Origin: CALFCE01 sp964411665
GTDB taxonomy: Bacteria > Pseudomonadota > Gammaproteobacteria > Granulosicoccales > Granulosicoccaceae
DNA length: 5,372 bases
NCBI GenBank assembly: GCA_964411665.1
Contig: CAYPMR010000152.1
Coordinates: forward strand, 1-5,372
Direction: 5' to 3'
Shown: positions 1-5,372 of the stretch, piece after piece
Numbering within the stretch: position 1 is the stretch's first letter
How the letters are laid out: each line of letters starts with the position of its first letter
The notes under the pieces: generated by a model
Databases searched by the model: none
Told to the model about the DNA's origin: nothing
What the model saw: only the letters and a program-made list of their open reading frames with translations
Program-made: the position numbers and the translations under genes

Positions 1-805
1 GCAAAAATATTCGGCGATAATTTTCGCCGCTACGCGCATTTCCATCACGCCCGTTGGCTGCAATTTCGAACAAAGTTGCCCAATAGCCGGTAGGATTGAA
101 ATCAACATTGAATTCAACAAATTTGTCCATCTTCTTATCAACAGCAAACTCTGTGTCGCCCCTGATGATAGATTCACAGAAAGTGTAAAATTCGCTTAGA
201 TCTACAGGGAGGTTGGTCGGATCGTAGGTGGTGGTTTTATATCGCTCCACATTCGCTGCAGCCAGTGCCAGATGTTGTGCGTGTTCGTCGCCAAGCTTTT
301 CCATATTGGCAATTGCGACTGGCAACAATGTCAAAGCATCATCCGACATGTAGTTTCTGAAATAGGCTTCGGCAAGTCCTGACTGGAAAGGCCCTAGTTC
401 AGGAGACGTGTCGCCATAGATTTTCCTGGCTACCGCAAGACGCTCTTGCATCAGCTGAAGCGCCTCTTCACTCTTTCCCAAAAAAGATTTACTTTGCGCA
501 AGAAAGTTAATCGTTGTCGAAAAGCGGTGCAATTTAACAGGCTGTTCATCCTTTTGCACTACATAGAGTTGCGCAAAGAATTCTTCAGCATCCGAGAATC
601 GCGCCTTGTGAAACAAGGCAGCACCATGGCGCATATCTATTAACTGTTTAAAAATATCGTCAGCCAGTAAAGTAGCTGAGAAGCTCGTTGAAATAATTGC
701 TGATGCAATCAGCAGCGCGTTGAGCGTATGCCACCCTGGAACGCAAACACGATTGTCGGATTCGACAGGGTCTACAGAACGCTTTTTGAGAAATGTAAAT
801 CGCAC
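1..805 (-). CDS. TPR-like putative exported protein, function unknown (C-terminus off window)
   Basis: The minus-strand frame is open for 268 codons from a GTG at 805 to the window edge, with no stop, so the C-terminus is missing. A TAG lies three codons upstream of the GTG, and no other ATG, GTG or TTG comes before the hydrophobic segment, which decides the start. No strong Shine-Dalgarno is visible. Residues 28-48 form a hydrophobic stretch (LNALLIASAIIS...TLLA) followed by DD, which looks like a Sec signal peptide cut near A48, or an N-terminal anchor. Its leader of about 27 residues is unusually long. Residues 57-190 are helical and resemble degenerate TPR units of the kinesin-light-chain type (for example FHKARFSDAEEFFAQL and LMQERLAVARKIYGDTSPEL). 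Residues 190-268 match no family I recognise. The family's role cannot be inferred; such domains usually mediate protein contacts. An internal ATG at M58 would remove the signal-like segment and is less likely. Confidence 0.75.
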   Translation of the reverse strand, partial: MRFTFLKKRSVDPVESDNRVCVPGWHTLNALLIASAIISTSFSATLLADDIFKQLIDMRHGAALFHKARFSDAEEFFAQLYVVQKDEQPVKLHRFSTTINFLAQSKSFLGKSEEALQLMQERLAVARKIYGDTSPELGPFQSGLAEAYFRNYMSDDALTLLPVAIANMEKLGDEHAQHLALAAANVERYKTTTYDPTNLPVDLSEFYTFCESIIRGDTEFAVDKKMDKFVEFNVDFNPTGYWATLFEIAANGRDGNARSGENYRRIFL

Positions 806-877
806 GCAGCTCTACGTGCAAGATCAATACCCTGACTGCGTGCTCTATTGTGCTGACCTATGCAATCTATTTGATAT
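806..877. other. 72-base gap between methyltransferase and TPR-like gene
   Basis: This short spacer separates two minus-strand genes. I see no hairpin with a T-run that would act as an intrinsic terminator, and no convincing -35/-10 pair, so readthrough from the methyltransferase into the TPR-like gene is possible. A small inverted repeat (GCACG, 8-base loop, CGTGC, positions 802-819) spans the GTG start of the TPR-like gene. Confidence 0.5.
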
Positions 878-1516
878 TTATTGCTTTCGGTAGATACAAA
901 ACCAGCCATCATCACTGCCGTTTTCAAACAACGGATGGGCTTGTCTTTCCACCTCTAACAATGCATCCCCTGCACGCAGTCTTGCAAGCGTGCTCTCGAA
1001 TCCAGCACCCTCCCAGACATGTCGGTGAACGGTAAAGGCAAAATACCCACCTGGTTTCAGGATACGTACAATTTCGTCAAGTGCAGTCGCATCGACGTGA
1101 CCATGGGTGAAAGTACCTGTGCATACCGCAGCGTCGTAGGTATTGTCTGACAAAGGCAGGATCGCGGTGAGATCAGCTTCTATCAACTCTCGATAGATGG
1201 GACCGCTGCTGGCCTGTAAAAGCATGTCCGGCGACAGATCTATCCCGTCGATATTTGTGAAACCAAGCGCTAACAGGGCTTTTGCGGCCAGACCGGTGCC
1301 ACAACCAATATCTACAACGCACTGATCCGGTGTGGGCTTGTAGTGAGCACGCAAACGCTTGGCCAGCGTATGTGGCGAGAGATAACCAAGACCCGCTTCC
1401 ATGCGCTGGTTATATTCCTGAGCCCAGCGCTTGTAAAAATCGGTGATGTCCTGCTTGTCAGCCTCGCTGCCAAGCGCATAAGCGTCTTGTAGAAATTGCT
1501 CGTCGCGTTCGCTCAC
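878..1516 (-). CDS. Class I SAM-dependent methyltransferase, METTL27-like
   Basis: This is a complete 212-residue cytoplasmic protein of the Rossmann-fold methyltransferase class. Motif I is VVDIGCGTG (residues 67-75), the SAM-binding glycine loop. Motif II is GIDLSPDML (91-99), where D93 should contact the SAM ribose. The strand 4 region (LSDNTYDAAVCTGTF, 122-136) and ILKPGGYFAFTV (152-163) follow in the expected order. The N-terminal helices (residues 20-60, including FYKRWAQEYNQRME) resemble the METTL27/WBSCR27-type group, from memory of the family. The substrate is unknown; a small molecule is as likely as a protein. The start is GTG. An AAGGA lies only 3 bases upstream, and the GTG shares GTGA with the TGA stop of the peptidase gene, so translation is probably coupled to that gene. 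No downstream ATG would keep the N-terminal helices. Confidence 0.9.
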   Translation of the reverse strand: MSERDEQFLQDAYALGSEADKQDITDFYKRWAQEYNQRMEAGLGYLSPHTLAKRLRAHYKPTPDQCVVDIGCGTGLAAKALLALGFTNIDGIDLSPDMLLQASSGPIYRELIEADLTAILPLSDNTYDAAVCTGTFTHGHVDATALDEIVRILKPGGYFAFTVHRHVWEGAGFESTLARLRAGDALLEVERQAHPLFENGSDDGWFCIYRKQ

Positions 1517-2748
1517 GCGTCCTTGTCAAAACCCGGGTGTGACAAAGGTGTGGATTCATCCAATCGGGGATGATTCTGCTTGAATGCGCTGTGCAGATCA
1601 TCTTCTTTATCCATGGCCAGAATGGTATTGCTAATGACATGAATAGCTGCCAGAAGATCCCCGGTATGACCCGATTCAGAGATGGTGTGCATGTTTCTAA
1701 TTGGGAATCCTATCGATGTGGCAGCAGCATCGACGCTGGCCAGGACCCCGGCCATCCCATCAGTACCAGTATCTCGACCCACCACAGTCAACTGACACGG
1801 GATGTCATTATCAAGTGCCGCCTGCTTGATGCGTAGATTTAACTGCTCACTAACAATAGCACCAACAGCCAGTGTAAAACCCTTGCCCATGGTCTGCGGA
1901 GTCATGTTGCGATCACCAATATTTGGCGCCGCTATGTAGTCATGACTGACATCAACAGCAATGATCGCATCCGGCTTGTGTACACCAGCTAAAACACGAC
2001 TGCCGAAACGACCAATCTCTTCATGCGAGGCAACGGCGTACAGACAACGCACGTTGTTAGTACCACCAGCCTCAACAATCTGCCGGGCAACTTCTGCAGT
2101 GACAAAACACCCCAAACCGTTATCGAGGTATGCACCATAGAAAGTATCAGGACTGAAACCGCGCTTGATAGGTCGATTGAGCAACAAGGTGTCCCCTGCC
2201 TTAATACCCAAATCTTCCAGCTGCTTACGTTTGTTGTCACCGTGAATCTGCAATTCCAGATAAAGCTGCTTGGGCTTGATGCCTTTATCGCCGGTTCGAT
2301 GGGCAGCTTCAGAGAAATGAATGGCACCGAGCGCTTCAATCGTACCACCTTCAATACGCCGATATTGCCCGGGCTCGTCCGGATTTTCCGAGAAAAGTGT
2401 TACCTCATGCCCGATAAGGGTACATGGCAGGAAGGAGTCACTGTTTATCCAGACCTTTCCATCATCGCCCACCTTTCTTACCTGTAAACGGATTTTATCT
2501 GCATGACCGATGATCATTACAGAAAACATATCATCCTTGCCGGGATGGCTATCCCAAACAACCGATGCATTACCCGTATACTGGTGCATCTGCCAACTCT
2601 TGGGTGCGAAACTATCTACATAGGGCTTCAAAACTCCCAGCGTCATAGCCGATTCAAGGCCAATGGGACTGGGGCTGGCGAGAATGTCACGCATAACCGA
2701 GAACAGGCTGTCCTCCATAGGCAACTGCCAGGGTTTTGATTTACTCAT
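1513..2748 (-). CDS. M42-family zinc/cobalt metallopeptidase (glutamyl aminopeptidase-like)
   Basis: This 411-residue protein keeps the M42 aminopeptidase layout, and is somewhat longer than the family's usual 340-380 residues. Candidate metal and catalytic residues, in order, are H82 in GHADKI, D209 in AYLDNG (bridging metal ligand), E243 and E244 in SHEEIG (general base and ligand), D266 in VDVS, and H354 in RNMHTISES. The family's GKG motif is at 288-290 and a GTD motif at 328-330. Residues from about 97 to 205 would hold the dimerisation or PDZ-like insert domain. The set suggests an active cytoplasmic exopeptidase that trims amino acids from peptides and may form a tetrahedral dodecamer, as known M42 enzymes do. 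The common HADEIG and LDDR motifs read HADKIR and LDNG here, so this is a divergent member. The ATG start has a good GAGGTGG 7 bases upstream. It is first in its operon, followed by the overlapping methyltransferase gene. Confidence 0.9.
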   Translation of the reverse strand: MSKSKPWQLPMEDSLFSVMRDILASPSPIGLESAMTLGVLKPYVDSFAPKSWQMHQYTGNASVVWDSHPGKDDMFSVMIIGHADKIRLQVRKVGDDGKVWINSDSFLPCTLIGHEVTLFSENPDEPGQYRRIEGGTIEALGAIHFSEAAHRTGDKGIKPKQLYLELQIHGDNKRKQLEDLGIKAGDTLLLNRPIKRGFSPDTFYGAYLDNGLGCFVTAEVARQIVEAGGTNNVRCLYAVASHEEIGRFGSRVLAGVHKPDAIIAVDVSHDYIAAPNIGDRNMTPQTMGKGFTLAVGAIVSEQLNLRIKQAALDNDIPCQLTVVGRDTGTDGMAGVLASVDAAATSIGFPIRNMHTISESGHTGDLLAAIHVISNTILAMDKEDDLHSAFKQNHPRLDESTPLSHPGFDKDA

Positions 2749-2755
2749 ATGGGTT

Positions 2756-2762
2756 CCACCTC
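2756..2762 (-). promoter_or_regulatory. Ribosome binding site of the M42 peptidase gene
   Basis: GAGGTGG on the minus strand lies 7 bases before the ATG at 2748. It is the clearest Shine-Dalgarno in the window and supports this start. Confidence 0.75.
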
Positions 2763-2770
2763 ATAAACAT

Positions 2771-2804
2771 CTGGTTGGCAGGGCACGGGTGATCTGCCAG
2801 CCAG
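2771..2804. repeat. Inverted repeat, 11-base arms, possible operator
   Basis: The left arm CTGGTTGGCAG (2771-2781) and right arm CTGCCAGCCAG (2794-2804) pair at 10 of 11 positions around a 12-base centre. The right arm abuts the predicted -10 of the peptidase promoter, so the dyad covers the expected transcription start. That position suits a repressor site. No T-run follows, so an intrinsic terminator is unlikely. The repeat is directly visible; its role is inferred. Confidence 0.55.
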
Positions 2805-2834
2805 ACTATACAAAAAATTGAATATTCAGGACAA
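2805..2834 (-). promoter_or_regulatory. Candidate sigma70 promoter of the M42 peptidase operon
   Basis: On the minus strand, TTGTCC (2834-2829) and TATAGT (2810-2805) are separated by 18 bases and match the -35 and -10 consensus at 4 and 5 of 6 positions. The spacer is AT-rich and contains the perfect palindrome TGAATATTCA. Transcription would start near 2798, giving a leader of about 50 bases that contains the visible ribosome binding site. Confidence 0.45.
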
Positions 2835-2904
2835 AGTATGCAAACGAACCGCCACAATTGGGCGCAGCTGCCGTCGGCATGCCCACCAAGATCTGTTGGA
2901 CAAC

Positions 2905-2910
2905 AATAAT
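2905..2910 (+). promoter_or_regulatory. Weak -10-like element for the MATE-murB pair
   Basis: AATAAT matches the -10 consensus at 5 of 6 positions and would start transcription about 65 bases before the MATE gene. No good -35 lies at the proper distance, so the site is tentative. An alternative uses TTGGAC (2896-2901) as a -35, but then no good -10 follows. Confidence 0.2.
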
Positions 2911-2981
2911 AGTCAGACCAGAATTCTACAACACTGATTGACTGTGGGCGTCCTTCTCTTGCAACAAGCTACTGAACAGAA

Positions 2982-4481
2982 ATGACAAACTCGTTACTAT
3001 CCGCCCGCCCGATAGCAACCATGCGCCGGGCATGGCAAGGGCAGCGCCGCAATAAGGTGTTGTCGCTGGCTATCCCGATCATCCTGGCGAACATCTCGGT
3101 TCCTCTGGTTGGCATGGTCGACACCGCTGTAATGGGCCGTATGGCTGACCCTGTTTATATGGGTGCGGTGGCCCTTGGTGCAACCATATTCAGTAGTATT
3201 TTCTGGCTCTTCGGATTTCTGCGCATGGGCACTGGTGGACTGATTGCCCAGGCGGCAGGTAAAACCAGTTTGCCAGCTGATGCGGACACCTCATCGGGGG
3301 TCATCAACCCGCCTGAATCTGAATCCTGGCAAGTTGAACTAACCCTTAGCAGGGCGCTTATAACAGGAACATTGCTCGGAATTTTGCTGGTCTTGCTGCA
3401 ATATCCTATTGCGCGATTTGCAACCATAGCCTTCAGCGCCGGTGCGGAGCTTGAATCCCTGATGCTCGATTATTTTTACATCCGCATCTATGCAGCGCCC
3501 GCTACGTTGATCACTTACAGCGTCATAGGCGCACTGATTGGACTGCAGCAAATGCGTGCTGTTCTGCTGGTGCAGTTATTACTCAATCTATCCAATATCA
3601 TATTGACCGTCTTGTTTTTTATGGTCTTCGATGCCGGTGTCAAAGGTGTTGCCCTGGCCACAGTTATTGCCGAATACCTGAGCCTTGCTTATGGATTGAC
3701 GGTTGTCATGAGACATGCCCGTTTGATACCGCTACGCGTATCGTTAGGCGACATACTCGATCCGGGTGAAGTACGCGACCTTTTTATGGTCAATAGCAAT
3801 CTATTGATAAGAACACTTTGTCTGACATTCGCATTTTACTGGCTAACCGAAACCAGCTTGCAGCTTGGGGAACTGGCACTGGCAGCAAACGTCATCTTGC
3901 TCCATATGCTGCATTTTAGCTCTCACGCACTAGACGGTTTTGCCCACGCTGCAGAAACGTTGGCTGGCAACGCCTATGGTCGAGCTCGAAAATTCTCGAC
4001 AGGTAGAGCCATCGCGTCTACACACAATGAAGCGAATCGTATTCAAAGTTCGGCGATCAACGATTTCAGAGAATCTGTTGCCGTCTGTTCTATCTGGGCC
4101 CTGCTTTTTTCACTGCTGTTCGTTCTGGCATACCTTGTAGGCGGATCATCGATAATCGCCTTAATGACAACTCAGGATGCAGTGCGTGTCTACGCTGAAC
4201 AATGGATTTGGTGGGTGATATTTTCTCCGTTGATAGGCGTTTGGAGTTTCATGCTTGACGGGATATTTATCGGCGTGACGCACACGCGAGATATGCGCAA
4301 TGCCATGCTGCAATCGGTAATAATTTTCTTGCTCACCAATCTTTTACTTATCAAACTATTTGGCAATGCAGGTCTTTGGGCAAGTTACTATGTGTTGATG
4401 ATTGCACGAACCGCTACACTGTACCGAACCTATCCACGTATCATTGAGGCCATGACCGCTCCATTTGCAAAACAGCAATGA
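2982..4481 (+). CDS. MATE-family efflux transporter, DinF-like
   Basis: This is a complete inner-membrane protein of 499 residues with about 12 hydrophobic segments in two pseudo-symmetric halves. Proteins of this family export organic cations or other compounds using a proton or sodium gradient; the substrate here cannot be told. DinF-type signatures are SVPLVGMVDTAVMG (39-52), GFLRMGTGGLIAQAAG (78-93), LDGFAHAAETLAGNAYGRA (317-335) and FMLDGIFIGVTHTRDMRNAM (423-442). It is longer than the usual 440-460 residues because of hydrophilic stretches at about 94-117 and 338-362, in the equivalent TM2-3 and TM8-9 loops. The ATG directly follows an in-frame TGA (2973-2975) and has no good Shine-Dalgarno. 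M14 (3021) is an alternative start, still ahead of the first membrane segment. Its TGA overlaps the ATG of murB. Because dinF nomenclature implies SOS control, and no SOS box is seen, I give no symbol. Confidence 0.93.
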   Translation: MTNSLLSARPIATMRRAWQGQRRNKVLSLAIPIILANISVPLVGMVDTAVMGRMADPVYMGAVALGATIFSSIFWLFGFLRMGTGGLIAQAAGKTSLPADADTSSGVINPPESESWQVELTLSRALITGTLLGILLVLLQYPIARFATIAFSAGAELESLMLDYFYIRIYAAPATLITYSVIGALIGLQQMRAVLLVQLLLNLSNIILTVLFFMVFDAGVKGVALATVIAEYLSLAYGLTVVMRHARLIPLRVSLGDILDPGEVRDLFMVNSNLLIRTLCLTFAFYWLTETSLQLGELALAANVILLHMLHFSSHALDGFAHAAETLAGNAYGRARKFSTGRAIASTHNEANRIQSSAINDFRESVAVCSIWALLFSLLFVLAYLVGGSSIIALMTTQDAVRVYAEQWIWWVIFSPLIGVWSFMLDGIFIGVTHTRDMRNAMLQSVIIFLLTNLLLIKLFGNAGLWASYYVLMIARTATLYRTYPRIIEAMTAPFAKQQ

Positions 4482-5372
4482 ACATCATTGAAAACAAATC
4501 GTTGCAGAGCCTCAATACCTTCGGCTTCAAACAGCTTGCGCAATACTATACAGAGCTCGCAGGACCGGAGGATGCCCTTGAGGCACTTGCCTATTGCCGC
4601 GAAAATAATCTTCCGATAACCGTCATCGGAGACGGTAGCAACCTGGTTGTAGCCGGCGATATTCCTGGACTTACCGTTCGTATGGTCGGGACATCAATTA
4701 TCGACCATCGACAAGTGACGGACCCTAAAGCCAGTAATCTGTCTGCGGTAGGCGATAAAATTGATGAGACAAATGATGGTGTAGGTAACGCATCTGAAAG
4801 CGATGTGTTAATACGTGCAGACGCAGGTCTTAACTGGCACTCCTTTGTCATGGAGACTCTGGACAGACAGGCATTCGGTCTTGAAAACCTTGCGCTCATA
4901 CCCGGTACTGTCGGCGCTGCCCCTGTGCAAAATATCGGCGCCTATGGCGTCGAGCTGTCGGCACATCTGGAAGAGGTTCACTGTATTGACATGCACGAAG
5001 GCAAAGTGCAAACACTATCCCGCGATGAGTGTAATTTTGCCTACCGGGACAGTCTGTTTAAACGCTCTTGCGCCGGCAACGGGGCAGAACCTGCACAGTC
5101 ATCAAACGATCTATTAGCTCGCGGAAACAATACGCCCCAATATCTAATCACATCAGTGGCTTTCAGATTGTCGACCAGCTTCCAACCCAATCTGTCTTAT
5201 CAGGCATTGCAAACGGCGGTTGATCAGCACGGCAGCGAATCGTTGACAGCGAAAACACTCGCACAGATAGTCAGCGATATTCGGCAAAGTAAATTGCCGG
5301 ATCCAGCAGTAATTGGCAATGCCGGCAGTTTTTTTAAAAATCCGACCTTAACTGCAGCAGCTGGAAAGCAAT
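4478..5372 (+). CDS. murB: UDP-N-acetylenolpyruvoylglucosamine reductase, type I (3' end off window)
   Basis: MurB reduces UDP-GlcNAc-enolpyruvate to UDP-MurNAc with NADPH and FAD, the second committed cytoplasmic step of peptidoglycan synthesis. The first 298 residues are present. SLNTFGF (11-17) matches the E. coli N-terminus. FAD-binding motifs are IGDGSN (50-55) and GLENLALIPGTVGAAPVQNI (134-153), followed by GAYGVEL (154-160). FAYRDSLFK (187-195) carries R190, equivalent to catalytic Arg159 of E. coli. GNAGSFFKNP (280-289) carries S284, equivalent to proton donor Ser229. The catalytic glutamate (E. coli Glu325) would lie beyond the window end. The YRDS segment marks type I. Compared with E. 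coli there are extra hydrophilic stretches at about 79-109 and 197-221. The ATG lies in ATGA, overlapping the MATE stop by 4 bases. No Shine-Dalgarno is obvious, so coupling to upstream translation is likely. Confidence 0.95.
   Translation, partial: MNIIENKSLQSLNTFGFKQLAQYYTELAGPEDALEALAYCRENNLPITVIGDGSNLVVAGDIPGLTVRMVGTSIIDHRQVTDPKASNLSAVGDKIDETNDGVGNASESDVLIRADAGLNWHSFVMETLDRQAFGLENLALIPGTVGAAPVQNIGAYGVELSAHLEEVHCIDMHEGKVQTLSRDECNFAYRDSLFKRSCAGNGAEPAQSSNDLLARGNNTPQYLITSVAFRLSTSFQPNLSYQALQTAVDQHGSESLTAKTLAQIVSDIRQSKLPDPAVIGNAGSFFKNPTLTAAAGKQ

Larger units (their letters stand above)
2749..2981. other. Divergent intergenic region between peptidase and MATE gene
   Basis: The 233 bases separate divergently transcribed genes and must hold both promoters. 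The peptidase side contains a plausible sigma70 promoter and an 11-base-arm inverted repeat. Other short palindromes are present: TGAATATTCA at 2819-2828, GCAGCTGC at 2864-2871, GGCATGCC at 2876-2883 and TGTTGGACAACA at 2894-2905. I see no open frame, RNA gene, riboswitch-like fold or complete SOS box. Confidence 0.7.

Noticed and set aside
446..643. 65-codon plus-strand open frame
   Set aside because: It is antisense to the TPR-like gene, whose minus-strand frame stays open for 268 codons with protein-like composition.
850..1035. 61-codon plus-strand open frame
   Set aside because: It mostly overlaps the 3' end of the methyltransferase on the opposite strand and has no supporting feature.
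1989..2354. 121-codon minus-strand open frame in another frame of the peptidase gene
   Set aside because: It overlaps the peptidase completely and is a frame shadow with no recognisable domain.
2023..2487. 154-codon plus-strand open frame
   Set aside because: It lies wholly opposite the M42 peptidase, whose motifs are clear, and its translation shows no family features.
2771..2804. Intrinsic terminator reading of the inverted repeat
   Set aside because: There is no T-run after either arm, and the repeat sits between two divergent genes where no transcript needs to end.
2893..2910. Possible SOS (LexA) box upstream of the DinF-like gene
   Set aside because: CTGT is present, but the matching ACAG half is not at the required spacing, so LexA control is not supported.
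2938..2966. TTGACT as a -35 for the MATE gene
   Set aside because: The hexamer is good, but nothing resembling a -10 lies 16-18 bases downstream.
4591..5117. Open frames of 67 to 102 codons on both strands within 4591-5117
   Set aside because: All lie inside murB, whose reading frame carries the catalytic motifs.

Overview
The window looks like ordinary chromosomal DNA of a Gram-negative bacterium, most probably a gammaproteobacterium. The main evidence is a type I MurB close in layout to the E. coli enzyme and a DinF-type MATE transporter. A putatively exported TPR-like protein also fits a Gram-negative cell. The assignment is inferred from remembered family sequences, not from a search. 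No RNA gene, mobile element, CRISPR array or integration signature was seen.

Layout: two gene groups diverge from a 233-base intergenic region at 2749-2981. To the left, on the minus strand, are an M42-family metallopeptidase (2748-1513), a class I SAM-dependent methyltransferase (1516-878) overlapping it by four bases, and, after a 72-base gap, a TPR-like protein of unknown function (805 to beyond base 1) with a probable signal peptide. To the right, on the plus strand, are a DinF-like MATE efflux protein (2982-4481) and murB (4478 to beyond 5372), which also overlap by four bases. Both overlaps suggest translational coupling.

The divergent region holds a fairly good sigma70-like promoter for the peptidase, with an 11-base-arm inverted repeat lying over its predicted start site. 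Only a weak -10-like element is visible for the MATE gene.

The MATE-MurB pair joins a membrane exporter to a cytoplasmic peptidoglycan precursor enzyme (UDP-N-acetylenolpyruvoylglucosamine reductase). The substrate of the transporter cannot be read from sequence. The peptidase-methyltransferase pair has no obvious shared pathway.

I found no clearly new multi-gene system. The features most worth a second look are hydrophilic insertions at equivalent loops of both halves of the MATE protein, two similar insertions in MurB, altered residues beside the metal ligands of the M42 peptidase, and the operator-like repeat. Both end genes, the TPR-like gene and murB, are cut by the window edges.
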